64,000 nt of DNA from Platycnemis pennipes (GCA_933228895.1 OW121852.1:59128872-59192871); one strand, 5' to 3'; positions 1 to 10,925 are shown, counted from the stretch's first letter. Numbers and translations are program-made. The notes: generated by a model not told the origin, from the sequence alone.

Positions 1-528
1 TACATGTATTCATATTTGATGCTTAACTGATGCTTAATTTGATGATTAATCCCGATTGCCAGTCAAACCATAATATATACAAAGATAACTACTTTAGAGT
101 CTAATAATGAATCAATACAAATTTAGGTTTGGAATAAAAACGAAACAAGAGTTAAAACACATCATTATTAAGAAACAAAACTGCCTAAATTTACTAACAT
201 CAAAAGAAATTCTATTTCAAATCTTACATCTATTAGTAAAATTCCTATTGCCAACAGACGAATATACAGTGCAATGCTTGGGTTGGCGAGATTTCCGATA
301 CTCCGACAAAACTGGTATATATTTATATCATCTGGGCTTACACCATTTGAACTCAATTCCCCCTTTTCCCCAATCTAGCTAAGATATTCATCTCTCAATT
401 GTCCGCTATCTTGGAAAATGTCGTCAGCGACTCCAGCGCCACCAGTGGTGGTTTGATTCTCGAATACTTTTCACGAAGCATGAAAATATTTAATACAGCG
501 ATGTCGAAAAGGTCCAAGTCGTAACTCT
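1..528. other. No supported feature
   Basis: AT-rich sequence with only short open frames that look accidental. Nothing recognised. Confidence 0.5.
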
Positions 529-570
529 TGGTAGCAGGTGAGAACTTTATAAGGTCCTCACCTGCTACCA
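529..570. repeat. Perfect 14-bp inverted repeat (hairpin)
   Basis: The left arm TGGTAGCAGGTGAG (529-542) is repeated exactly as its reverse complement at 557-570, with a 14-nt loop. The arm also contains a splice-donor-like CAG/GTGAG, but no coding frame leads into it. It could be a foldback remnant or a structured RNA; no neighbouring feature explains it. Confidence 0.7.
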
Positions 571-2310
571 CTGACTATATTGACATCTGGATGTAAATAA
601 GGGTCAGTCCTTAAAAATAAGTCCAAAGGCAATCAGAGTATCACCTATTTACACAAGGAAAAAAATTCTCGGGTTTGATTATATCTGAAAAACGAATTTA
701 ACACCTGCATAAAATTCACAAAAAGTTAAATTGGCAAATGAGCCAAATCCGTAGCATAATCTCTGCAACCTCTACCAATATTTTAAACCGCAGCATAGTA
801 CGAAATAATTACAGTAACCGCGGACTACTCTGGAGTTAGTAAACTAATTAGATAAATCACATTTACATCTGCAAAGCTGTAAATATCATTTCGCGGAATG
901 CATAATTAACCAAATGGAGAATTTGGGCTGGTGATGTTTGAAGCACGCTGCAAGTTTTGTATTATTCATAGCTCTCCTTATGATTGCGTGGTGAATTTGC
1001 ACTTTTGGAATGCAATGCATGATTCTCTGAAGTACCGTGACCAAGTCTAGCTAAAAGAAAGAGCCAGTCACGAGTAAATATTCATCTGCAATTGAGATGA
1101 ATGCTCTGCTTGTTAGTTACGTGCATGAGAAGGACATATGCTTCCTGAATACACAATATGTCAAGTTAGTTTGCGAAAAGTGTGCTGAAAATATGCTGAG
1201 TAATAAGCCGCTGAAGCAGAAACTATCGTGCCTAGATATCTCCTCGAGGGATTTAGCGAAAAAGAAAAATTGCCCTATCAGGGTGAATGAGAGACCCAAT
1301 GTCCGAGTGTTTTCGGTTTGGTAACTCACGAAATGGGTCAATAACGGCAATCTCAAAGGTTAAAGACTAGCCTGGTGATTACTGTAGGTTCTATTCCAAG
1401 GGAACAGAAGGAGATTTGTCAGTCAACTGACAGATGAGATGAAAATCATTAGAAAGGGAACAATAACTTGAAAGACAGTGAGTATTGGCAATGAAAATAA
1501 CTTTTTAACTAACAGTAGACAATACCATCGACGAAACTTTATTAATGATTGCTGATTCCATTAGAAAAAAAAGAACACATGATTTACGTAAATTTTAGGT
1601 AATGGTTAGTGTCCGATTCCTTTGAAGTATTAGCACATATGGAGGAAAATTAATTATTCCTTATCGATCCGCGGTAAATAGATAGATGCTTAGCCAAAGG
1701 TTCCTGACATTTTAATGAAGACCGTAAAATAATGGCGTAACATGATGCTAAAATACTAGCAATTGAATAGCATTAAACACATGTCACTATATACTAGGTG
1801 ATGCATAAAATTAAAATTTCATTCACTAAGAGAAAGACGTAATACTTACACTTTAAAATTATTTCTTCTTTGTTTTTCAAAAGCCAAAATCAAACTTGGT
1901 GCAAATGTCATTTGATCCTAACTTCAAAAGCGTCTTACTCCATTCCTACCCCGTATTCATTCTAGATATATAATGCCCGACACGATACTCTTCTTCAACT
2001 CTTCATCCCCAATACTATTCATAGTCCGTTCCCTTTCTCTCCCTCTCTAAACCAATATTTTCTCCTCAATGGTAGCTGCCAAGAGTCTTTCATTACTTTC
2101 TCCATACACATTTTTCTCTCTCCTTCGGATTTCTCCCAAAAACTTCAATCTCACATCAACAAACTTACTAATCACTGAATTCCGCATATTCAACATATTT
2201 ATTTGATTTCCTGTCTATTCGGCTTTCCTTCCACATTCTCCTTCAAAGTCACACGGCGAAACTCTTCAAACTAAGTCCGTCCACTTTCCTAAAATACCGT
2301 TACGTGGTTA
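571..2310. other. No supported gene; AT-rich, pyrimidine-rich towards the end
   Basis: No splice-bounded coding frame was recognised. The 75-codon frame near 1097-1324 has no homology I recognise. From about 1960 to 2280 the plus strand is strongly pyrimidine-rich, which elsewhere in this window marks reversed reverse-transcriptase remnants, but I could not read a convincing one here. Confidence 0.4.
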
Positions 2311-2967
2311 CAATACTTGGATATTTCGAGGTGCCTACACCCCATGCCAAAGTTATCAGCTGTCTTTTGTCCCTGTCACAATCACTCCTCTTTTGGGAAG
2401 GGTTTTTTCACTGGCTCAATTGTTTTTCAATGTAAAAATAAAGGTAGTAGGTACGTGAAAAAAAACAGAAGCTGGGAAAAGTTACGTGAAGATGTCCTAT
2501 TGCAAAAAAAAAGCTCCGTGTCACGTGTTTCCGACACATCGGGTCATTTGCTTATCTCTGGACACGTACACGAGTTGTGGGGCGGGGACAAAAAAAAGAA
2601 AAAAAAAGACGAATCGTTTGGGAATGCAGGGTTAAAAGGGTGCACACGTACACCTTGTTCCACGACGCAACACACACACACACGCACACACATGCATTTT
2701 CCCTCGAGTGTTATCAACCGCTCTCGCCGCCATAATGACCCCTCCTCATCTCTAAGGTCCATTATTTACCACCCACCCCACTCTTTCTGTCTCGCCCCCA
2801 CCCCTCCTTATGCCTTCGCGGGGCATTCGAGTGGGATCTGGAACAACGATGCACCACTGCCCCATTTCCGGAACGGACGCGGAGCTGGGGGGGGGGGGGG
2901 GCACGGGCGGGGTGTAACTTCCCTCTCATCTGCTTGAGGCGGAGGAAGGGCGCAAGAAGCAGTGGAA
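2311..2967. other. GC-richer low-complexity segment with CA microsatellite and G tract
   Basis: This segment contains an interrupted (CA)n run at about 2670-2692 and an uninterrupted run of 15 G at 2887-2901. A 206-codon open frame (2317-2937, +) and an overlapping minus frame span it, but their translations are dominated by Lys, His and Gly runs produced by the simple repeats, so I do not call a gene. Confidence 0.55.
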
Positions 2968-2970
2968 TTA

Positions 2971-3621
2971 AGCCCTGTACACACGGCGCCTTTGATGGTA
3001 TGTTCAATGGCGGACATTCCGTCGCCAGCTGTGGAATATTTGGACGGCGACATCTATGGCAGCAATATGTATCACTCCTGTGTACACACGATGCCAGGCG
3101 AGCGCGTAGAAACAGTTGAACTCAAGTGTGCGTTCTAAAATGTTCTAATTTTGGCCATCACCTCATTCGCTGTGGTGTCATATGAAATTATTGAGGTACG
3201 ATATCTCGAAATACGAAAAATGTGCCGGCATGTTTTCCACTGTTGATTTCCAAAATTTTTAAACGTAATTAAATACATCAAAGACTACCGAACCCACACA
3301 GTTATTTGAATAACAAGCATTTTACTTAGTATATTTAAACGTATACTCACTGTTAATCTCAATGTATTTTCGTAGGATCTTGGAAATTCACTCGTACTTT
3401 GTCTTGTAAGTCTTCAACTTCTTCGTTTTCCACTGAAACCAACAATGCTTGTACCGATATGGCAGGAAAAATAGCACACGCTCTATCTCTTGCAACTTGC
3501 TTGCGATTACATTGCATGCCACCAGATGGCTTGCGATATGAGCGTACAGACGGCGACATCTCTCGCCGGCAGTGTCGTAAGCAATGCCTGGTACCAGAAA
3601 TCTCACCGTATGTATAGGCCT
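2971..3621. mobile_element. Harbinger-like non-autonomous DNA transposon (MITE), 651 bp
   Basis: The left end AGCCCTGTACACACGG (2971-2986) and right end CCGTATGTATAGGCCT (3606-3621) are imperfect inverted repeats, 13 of 16 positions. They are flanked on both sides by the trinucleotide TTA (2968-2970 and 3622-3624), the target duplication expected of PIF/Harbinger elements. The interior carries a second CTGTGTACACACG motif near 3080 and two direct copies of GACGGCGACATCT (near 3042 and 3550). No transposase is present. The right end abuts an RTE-like relic, so the TTA could partly be coincidence. Confidence 0.55.
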
Positions 3622-3624
3622 TTA

Positions 3625-4240
3625 GGTTTCAAGATACTCCTACAGCTATTATTCTCCGTCACATCCTTCACTACTCGCTCCATATACCTCATATGACGCC
3701 TGCCCTTGCCATTCATTCCGTTCACTTGTCCCTCGACGATTGTCTTCATTAGGCCATCATAGCTCAAGTTATGGCCGATTATGTTGTCCTGTCTTCTTCT
3801 CAAAGTTTTCAGCAGACTTCCCTTTTCTCCCACTCTTCTTAAGACTTCTTCGTTTGTCATCAGGTCTAACTATTTGATCTTCATCACTCTCCTGTACCAC
3901 GTTTCGAATTCTTCAAGCCTTGACTGTTCTGCTGCTGTTATTGTCAAAGCCTTACTGACATGAAAAAAGAGTGATCCAGATGCATGTTATGATGATATGT
4001 TTCCTTACTCCAGCTCATGTATTTCCAGCTGCAATTAGATTATTATTTTATTAAATGCCCTTTTCGTCTGTGCTATCCTCCTGGAAGATCAATTTCTTCC
4101 TTCGTCCATCACTATTTACTCGGCTTCGCAGTAAACAATACTCTTTTCTGTCCTAAAGCATTTGTTTTCCAAGTTTAACATTGGTAATGGCGTCTTCTCT
4201 CCAGCTTGCACACCATTTCCATTCTTTTCTTTTTACTTCA
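3625..4240 (-). mobile_element. RTE-like non-LTR reverse-transcriptase remnant
   Basis: Read on the minus strand, the right part (about 4240-4000) encodes a degenerate NSDGRRKKEI..RIAQTKRAF region. The left part (3860-3625) encodes TNEEVLRRVGEKGSLLKTLR, then YDGLMKTIVEGQVNGMNGKG. These match the segments at 24.1 and 30.6 kb in order. It is the extreme C-terminal region of a non-LTR retrotransposon polyprotein, with no catalytic box and several frame breaks. The 3' tail is lost, ending at the Harbinger-like element. Clade assignment to RTE is from memory of the family and not certain. Confidence 0.75.
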
Positions 4241-4267
4241 ACTAAACCCAAAGTCTAATGGAAAGAC

Positions 4268-4345
4268 CAAACACAAGTTGGGATTCGAACTCACTAACTT
4301 TGGGCTAAAAGACCGTTGCGTTACCGACTTCACTTACACCGGATG
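4268..4345 (-). repeat. tRNA-like SINE head
   Basis: The reverse strand has a B-box-like GAGTTCGAATCCCAAC and, at tRNA-like distance upstream, an A-box-like GTGAAGTCGGTAACGC. No acceptor stem closes well, so this is a Pol III promoter head of a SINE rather than a functional tRNA gene. Confidence 0.5.
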
Positions 4346-5059
4346 ACATGAGGAATAAATTTCATAATTTATATAAATGACCTTGTCGAAGACTGGTTTC
4401 CTCGCTTATGCCTTCTGTATCCCATCATATGACTCGGAAAACAGTTTTGCCGATATCTTCAGGTCAAAAGTGCTCGATGCCAATTATTACCCGTCTTATT
4501 TAGGCCAACCGTCATGTAAAGGGCTCTGTGACCAGTTGGTTCCATAGATACCCTAGAGAAAATAAGGTTGTTCGTAGGTTACTCCAATAAATTAAAATCA
4601 CACAAATACGAATCTGACACTACAACCATATTTCTAACATCACAGCTGGAATGTTAGAAATGACAAATTAACAGAAACAATTCTCGGACCTAGCAATAAG
4701 AATTAGTTTTTCCCACGCACAATGCCAAGTACCTACAATGTAAACAAGGTATTATTCTTTCAAACACATGGCACGCAATACTATATTATTAAAAATCAAA
4801 ATTTTTTTCAGCTAAACTCAACTTCACAGCCGTTGAAATACCCCCACTCACCCTCTTCCACACGCCCTTGCGGCGGCAGGCAGGGTAAAGATGGAGATGA
4901 AGTGATTCTATAATCATTTCTTCATTTGTTGTTTTGTTTCCTTATACCAGATTCTATTATGTTTTCAAGAGAATTTTCGATCATGGACCACAAATTAAAT
5001 CCTAAAAAATAATCGAAATTATTTTCCTAAGTCATAATTCAGATTTTCCTTTCGTACAG
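4346..5059. other. No supported feature
   Basis: AT-rich sequence of intronic or intergenic character. It ends in a pyrimidine-rich stretch and the AG that precedes the exon-like frame at 5060. Confidence 0.4.
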
Positions 5060-5320
5060 ATTCTTCATGTTGCTCTACGAAGGCACATTCACCGTGGACG
5101 CGCAATTTTCTCTGAGGAAAACCTGAAATCGCTGACCACACTGAGGTGCCACTTCGCAGCCATGTTTCGCGAAGCCAATGATGGGCTGTTGACGTCTTAC
5201 GCTCTCATTCATGTGATACAGGGAGCAAAGATCGCATACAGCTCACACGCCCTACTCCATTGTGTTCCTCAATCACAGTCCGTCATCATTGCCGCGAACG
5301 TTTCCTCCTACCTTGTTTGA
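5060..5320 (+). CDS. Exon-like open frame of 86 codons, unidentified
   Basis: A strong splice acceptor (TTTCCTTTCGTACAG, ending at 5059) is followed immediately by an open frame that runs 86 codons to TGA at 5318-5320. The other two frames close after about 20 codons. The translation begins ILHVALRRHIHRGRAIFSEE and continues with an LxxLRxxF..MFREAN segment. I do not recognise the family; the LxxLR..EAN pattern only vaguely recalls insect chemoreceptor loops. No polyadenylation signal lies close behind the stop, and a GAG/GTGCC donor at 5144-5147 would shorten the exon. GC content is higher than in the flanks. It could belong to the same plus-strand gene as the 7907 exon, or be chance. Confidence 0.3.
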   Translation: MLHVALRRHIHRGRAIFSEENLKSLTTLRCHFAAMFREANDGLLTSYALIHVIQGAKIAYSSHALLHCVPQSQSVIIAANVSSYLV

Positions 5321-5744
5321 GCTTCACGCACGCCTTCTCCTTCCATAAGGAGGCCGCGACGAGAGCTGGATTCTCCCCCACACGCCAAAGTATCCAGGCT
5401 CCACTAAGACGGAGGCACACCAAACCAGCTGGATGAGTGCCTCTGGATAATCAACAGGCTAACGCAGAAGTGATTAAGGGATTAAGGTGAACTCGAGCTA
5501 TCTTAGGACACACATACCTACTCATTGCTGCCACATAAATTCAAATATTTAATCTCATTTCTCATTTGATTCGCCATTAGCTAGCCCGTTTCATATACTT
5601 CACACTGATATTCGAGAATTACCACCGGCCTTGGCGTCGTCGGTGGAAATCAGCCTCACGAAAATTGTGTACTTTAATAATCTCTCTGTTAATATTTAAA
5701 CATCCCGGATTTAAAGTCATCTGAAACCGGAAAGGAAGGCAAAA

Positions 5745-5978
5745 AGGATATGCGAGGAAGGGAAAGGAGATATTCGGAGTCGGCATTAGCCTGCAATTAA
5801 CAGAAAGCGCCTAGGGGTCCGCGGCTTAACCTCTAATCCGACAGACGGAGTACTGAACCAGGAATAGATACCCTCCACACAGCATCCAAGTAGGCATTCC
5901 GATGAAATTTATATCTGGATTCGAACCCAGTCCCTATCGATCGACAGCCAGTATTATTGCTACCCACTATAAAGGCCG
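5745..5978 (-). repeat. tRNA-derived SINE copy
   Basis: Orientation is set by the tRNA-like head. The reverse strand has the B box (complement of TGGATTCGAACCCAG, 5915-5929), followed by the family body: the complements of CCGACAGACGGAGTACT, GGGGTCCGCGGCTTAA and TCGGCATTAGCCTG. It is the same family as the copies at 10.7, 57.9 and 60.0 kb. Confidence 0.75.
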
Positions 5979-6660
5979 ATCATCGGCCTATCATATTAAA
6001 CAGTTCAAAAGAAAACACCTAGTTTTCTTACAATACTGGTACTGTAACATTCACCAACTTTTTACAGAAACAAAAATACACCAATGAAATGAACAAGAAT
6101 AATAATCAATAAGGAAAAAAGTAAACTTATTATTTTTACTCAGGGCGATTTAAGATAGGGCATTTCAAATAACTGTCAAGAATCCATTTAGGTGTTCCGG
6201 CCCTTATTTATCCTAACAGAGAAGAGGTATCATTGGCCATCCAGTGAACTAGGAAGCGCAAATAGTCATTTATGAGCGTTAGTAACACAACTTCGTGGCA
6301 AAAATGCTCAATAACTTTCACAAGTATGTACATTTGTCCGATCACGTTTTTGTGCTTGGCATTATTGACCTAGAACCTTCGCATTCTAGGACTCAAGTCC
6401 TGGAACGGGAACATTACCGCATGTCTTCAACGTTCACTAAATACCCAATGCTTACTCCGGCGATGCAAGAAGGGTCACGGGATAAACAGCTTTAGCACTG
6501 AAAAACAACACGCTCCATTAGTTCGAAGCTGAAAGAGCAAATCACCCGTTGGCCAAGATAAACTGTTACCAAGCGCTAAAACGATCACCGTGACATTTAT
6601 AAGCAGGAAGAATAAAAAAAGATGCTGACGTGTACCATTTGCAGAGCAAAATATCACCCT
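5979..6660. other. No supported feature
   Basis: AT-rich. A 66-codon frame at 6295-6495 has no splice context or recognisable content. Confidence 0.4.
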
Positions 6661-6664
6661 GATG

Positions 6665-6905
6665 ACTAAGTGATTCTGGGGGTAAGGTTGCCGTCGTTTC
6701 TAAAGTGATGGCTTCCCATTTCGAGGGCCCGGGATTGAATCCTGGCAGTGGGAGCAATTTTTCATAGGTGTTCTCACTCGAGCGCTGTGAGTAGAGCGCA
6801 GAACTCCATCCGTAGCATGGGATGCTAAACCGCGGAGCCCTAGGGGCCTTTCTGTGAGAGCAGGCTAAAACCGGCGGCGGGTCTTACCCTTCCTACGTTC
6901 CTTGA
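6665..6905 (+). repeat. tRNA-derived SINE copy
   Basis: The plus-strand head contains a B-box-like GGGATTGAATCCTGG, followed by the family body: AACTCCATCCGTAGCATGGG, TGCTAAACCGCGGAGCCCTA, and CAGGCTAAAACCGGCGGCGG. An A/T-rich region related to longer family members may continue to about 6985. Confidence 0.7.
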
Positions 6906-7906
6906 AAGATTCCCATTTATTCCCAAATAGTCACCTATCCTAATTAGTTCAAATAATCTTAGCTGTCGGACGCCTTTACCGAGCAACTATGTCTCATTGA
7001 TTCTTTTCATTGGTATTGCTACATGGAAACATATACCTGAAGTAGCACATGGTAATTACTAGTTTCTAAATAATTCACATGCTCATTCTTATATCACCGA
7101 CTTCTTACTGATTTTTTAGGCTCACACAACAAATGCATAGCTGTGAATTATAAAAAAAACAATAAAATATGCGTACATTATACATTGCCTTATAAATATG
7201 AACAATAGTATACAAATTCTCGCCGTTTACATCAGTTAAGGTTTAATAATTCTTACACAAGAGATAAAATGATTAATATGTGACTTTTAAACCCCATGGT
7301 GAAATATCTAGCAAAATACGTATGACTTAGGTACGTACACTTATAATTATAACGGAATAAAAATCGTTATTTGCAGTTGAAGAGATAAGAAGAAAAGAAC
7401 GAGCAATGATCGAATGAATGATTGAGAAATTTAATTTTTGGAAAAAAAAGGAAGCACAAAAACCGAACGCTTCGAAGCTATGAATGGAGGAAAGCGATCT
7501 CATGCAAACCGCATAACTTGTAAAAAGGAATAAATTTGCTAATTCAATAGGAAGAAGATATTAATATGAGCAGAAGATATATTAAGCACAGGTGGTTATT
7601 AAAAGTTAGGATAAAATAAAAATCTTGGATACACATTTAGCATGGACAAAGTGAGGACAAAAAGAACAAAAAATTGAAACCATGAGGAAATGGAAAAGGA
7701 TAAGCAGGAGGATGAGAATTACTTTTTACAAGGTATTCAGGGTAATTCTCAGGGGCCATTATCCATAACCTTTTCTAGACGGCCGATTTGTTTACTTGGT
7801 TCAACCCTTGAAATGAAACTTGGATAGAATGTACTGCATGTAGATTTTCATCCACCTTATCATTACTATTAACTTTCTCATAGAATATGGTTCATTTTTC
7901 TTGCAG
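6906..7906. other. Probable intron sequence upstream of a terminal exon
   Basis: A strongly AT-rich block with no open frame. It ends in the polypyrimidine tract and AG (TTCATTTTTCTTGCAG) that bound the exon beginning at 7907. Confidence 0.5.
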
Positions 7907-8043
7907 ATTCAGTGGATCTCGGGGAACATGAACGGTTCCTTGCCAAGTGGAAGTGGCTGCTCAAAGAGGGCCTCCCGGAAGAAGACAAAGGAGAATGCTC
8001 GACCTCAGATTCAGGGAGCGAAGTGGGTTCCACCATAAGCTAA
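7907..8043 (+). CDS. Terminal coding exon of an unidentified host gene
   Basis: An excellent acceptor (TTCATTTTTCTTGCAG) precedes an exon that opens with the last two bases of a split codon. It then reads 44 codons to TAA at 8041-8043, beginning SVDLGEHERFLAKWKWLLKE and ending in an acidic Ser-rich tail (CSTSDSGSEVGSTIS). Codon use is balanced and the segment is clearly GC-richer than its flanks. The stop is followed by an AT-rich 3'UTR and an AATAAA at 8162-8167, the full layout of a last exon. The residues suggest a short amphipathic Trp/Leu segment followed by a flexible acidic C terminus. I do not recognise the protein. Earlier exons lie upstream, possibly outside the window. Confidence 0.65.
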
Positions 8044-8161
8044 TACACATACTTCGATCTAACTTCGCTCAAGGGTTGCATCCACCCACATAACTATTAT
8101 TGTTGTATTATAGATAGCGTACGTTTTTATACATTGTATTATTGCACCGTTGAGTTATTAC

Positions 8162-8167
8162 AATAAA
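8162..8167 (+). terminator. Polyadenylation signal AATAAA of the 7907 gene
   Basis: Canonical AATAAA about 120 nt after the stop codon. It is followed within 10-40 nt by a T/GT-rich stretch (GTTCGTAAGTTTTCTTTGTT), as expected downstream of a cleavage site. Confidence 0.6.
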
Positions 8168-8199
8168 ATATGATAGCATATCCTGTTCGTAAGTTTTCT

Positions 8200-9126
8200 T
8201 TGTTCCTTTATTCTACTACCAACCTCTTAGTAAAACTACAACGGCAATAATGAAGGAATATTCATATGTGAATTCAAATCGTATCACTCGACACAATTAA
8301 CCTAAAGGTTGTGAGGAAAAAACTTATGATTAACTCGATTCATGCTACGAGGCATTATATCGGCCTCCAAACTGACATAAACCAAATATTGTTTCAAATT
8401 TGTATTTATTACGTAAGTAATACTTTGCTTCATACTGGTAAAGGCAGGTCTAAAAATACATTTATTTCTTCTCAAGACTTACATTCCACACGATGTCCCT
8501 CTTCAACCCCGCGTTCTTTCTACCTCCAATTAACTCGATTTAAACTTTCTTATCCTATTTCTATCTCACCTACCGATCATCCCTCCCTATATCACATCCT
8601 TCAATACACCCTTACCCGTAATCACTCTCTCCATCCGGACCTTATGACATCCAAATTCCCTCAATGAACTTTATTTCCTCTTCTAATAAATCTAGCACTT
8701 CATTCCTCGTTTACACTTTACCTACACTACAACATTCACCATATAATTCTTATGGCTTTTTTCAGCAGTTCGGCTAGAATTGTTGGCACTAAGAAGGCTG
8801 AGCTGGGGAATAGGGCAGTAACCACTGAGTGAAGATGATTACGGAGGGTTTCTTTTGCACTCGTAGAGTCCTAAAAATAGTTTTTAAAAATTAATTTGCA
8901 ACAACAGAATCTTTTAAAATTTACTAATTACACTTGATTCATTGGCGATTAGCAGCTAACAACATTCGCAATCCCCAATTTTTGATACTTAATTTCTTGA
9001 ATCAAAAACAGGGTAAAATTATTTTAGGTTCGGTCGAGGCATAAACATAATCTCTCAATGAATAATGCATTATATCTCAAGGATATTGTCAATAAACGGA
9101 AATATTTACGAAACAAAATCATTGTA
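8200..9126. other. Intergenic, no supported gene
   Basis: A 118-codon frame at 8311-8667 (+) lies in pyrimidine-rich sequence. Its translation is low in complexity and without motifs, so it is treated as chance. Confidence 0.4.
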
Positions 9127-9355
9127 ATGGCTGATGACGATGTAAGAAACATAACACATTCGCAACTTGCAGCCGAAATTATGAAACGTAAGTATTGCAG
9201 AAACTATTACTAAGACAAATATGGTGAAAAAAAGAAATAAACTTATTTGGATTGCTAATTTTTCTGCATTAGACAGCAATTTCGTAAATTACGAATGGGT
9301 GGCCGACAAGTTATACAGCTACAAACATGAACTCCTCGTGAAGTATGGGAAGTGA
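9127..9355 (+). CDS. Candidate two-exon small ORF, 47 residues
   Basis: Exon 1 (9127-9187) starts at ATG and reads MADDDVRNITHSQLAAEIMK plus one base, ending at a consensus donor GTAAGTATT. An 85-bp intron (9188-9272) ends in TTTTTCTGCATTAG. Exon 2 (9273-9355) resumes in phase, reads HSNFVNYEWVADKLYSYKHE then LLVKYGK, and stops at TGA 9353-9355. Only this acceptor keeps the frame open; the AG four bases later gives an immediate stop. The intron size is typical of insects. The predicted product is hydrophilic and helical, with no signal peptide. I recognise no family. Each piece is short enough to arise by chance, so the call rests on the combined splice and frame agreement. Confidence 0.35.
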
Positions 9356-10172
9356 TGAAACGTGAAGGAATCCCCGAGCTTGAGGAATAAACAGGAAGCC
9401 AAGAATCAATCAAGAAGAAAGTAAATTACAACAAGTTTTTCTCTTTTCCCTGAACCGGTTTAAAACAGGTTCTTTGCTTCAAGAAGGCTCCAGCCGGAAG
9501 TTAATATTTTAAAAATATCCCACATCCGTCAATAAATATTGAGCTCATTTTCAAGGAAAAAAAGATCAGGACACATCACCGAAATACCCAACGGCACTCT
9601 ATGCAGATTTTCATGCTCGGTGATAACGAACATGAGAATTACTGGAAGATGCCAGTAGAGTAATGAGAAAACTATGCTTCTTGTACTAATTTCCAGGTTA
9701 CATCCAATCATGGGGAGTTTCGGGGCTTGGAGAAGAAAGGCAGTATCTCTGAAGCCAATTTATTCCAAAGCACTTAAGAAGGTCATTGCGGCATTTGAGC
9801 ATTGAAAGTGATCCATCAAAATAACCTCTGAAATTAATACTCTCCGAGTTCCCACGACCTCAATGCTTGCTTAACCTTCTGTATTACCTTTTTTCGACGC
9901 ATATCATTACGTTTTTCCCGTTCCGAATCGGAAATCCCAGCTTCGGATGGGAAATGTTCCATCCGCTCTCCTTTCCCTTCCTCTTCCTTTCCGGCCGAAA
10001 GAAAATAAAAACCTCTCCCTGAGGAGAAACATCATCACTTCCAAAACATTCTCTCCATGAATTGCAACGGTGTTGCCACAATAAAGCCATTAAATCTCCC
10101 TTGAGAGAGACTGGTGTCTGACATTGTGCTCCAGAAATTGCAGGGAAAGAGTGACGGACAGCGGAGTGGTTT
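9356..10172. other. No supported gene
   Basis: A 97-codon minus frame (9884-10177) and shorter frames have no recognisable domain or splice context. Confidence 0.4.
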
Positions 10173-10214
10173 ATCACCCGAAGAGGTGATGATTATCAAT
10201 CAAAGTTGATAATC
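10173..10214. repeat. Two adjacent short hairpins
   Basis: ATCACC/GGTGAT (10173-10178 and 10185-10190, 6-nt loop) is directly followed by GATTATCAA/TTGATAATC (10191-10199 and 10206-10214, 6-nt loop). Both stems are perfect. The function is unknown. Confidence 0.6.
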
Positions 10215-10694
10215 AACGAGATGGTCAATTAAATATGCTGTTATGTTCCTAATGTGAGAATATTTTGCTCATGACGGCAAACTCAAGCAGGTATGGATTA
10301 ACATTTTTTGATTAACGCAGATACTGTCCTCAACCTAATGAGTTAGCTCAAATAAAATAAAAAAAATGGCTTTTGTTTGCGGAAATTTCTCAGATTATCT
10401 CTCTAATTGCATTAATTACACTCGGAAGTCAAAGCAATGCGGATACATCCACCAAGGTATGTCTGTTAGGGCTGGTCAAATGAATGAGATAGCAGAAGAA
10501 GCAAGGGAAAGAAATCGGTGAAATAGTCAATTTGGACCAGAAGAATACCAAAGTTACCGGCCATACGAATTACAATCCAGTTTACGAAGACTTTTCTAGT
10601 AGCTATCATTCGGGTGGGATACCAAGAGCTGAGGTTACTTGGACAATTTTAAATACGTGGGTAATTGGATAAAGTTGGAATTTATCAGAGAATC

Positions 10695-10925
10695 GAGGAA
10701 GGGTGGAGAGAAACCCGCCGTCGGCATTAGCCTGTCCTTAACTAAATACGCCAAGGGGTCCACGGCTTAACGTCCCATCCGACGGACGGAGCACTGGACT
10801 TGAAGGGGTGTTCACAAGGTACTCAAGTGGGAATCGGTATACCATTAATATACCCTACCACCGGGATTCGAACTCGGGACGTAGGGATGGAAAGCCAATG
10901 CTCTAGCGACCACACCAGCCCTATC
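10695..10925 (-). repeat. tRNA-derived SINE copy, well preserved
   Basis: The best reference copy of the family here. On the reverse strand the head reads GGCTGGTGTGGTCGCTAGAG (A-box region) and GAGTTCGAATCCCGG (B box), then the body GTCGGATGGGACGTTAAGCC and AGGCTAATGCCGACGGCGGG, ending at TCTCTCCACCCTTCC. The layout is a Pol III-type SINE. Confidence 0.85.

Noticed and set aside
2317..2937. 206-codon plus-strand open frame
   Set aside because: The translation follows the CA repeat, A runs and G tract; no domain, no splice context.
4268..4345. Possible true tRNA gene
   Set aside because: A and B boxes are present but acceptor and anticodon stems do not pair; fits a SINE head.
8311..8667. 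118-codon plus-strand frame
   Set aside because: Low-complexity, pyrimidine-derived residues (Ser, Thr, Leu, Pro); no splice or polyadenylation support.
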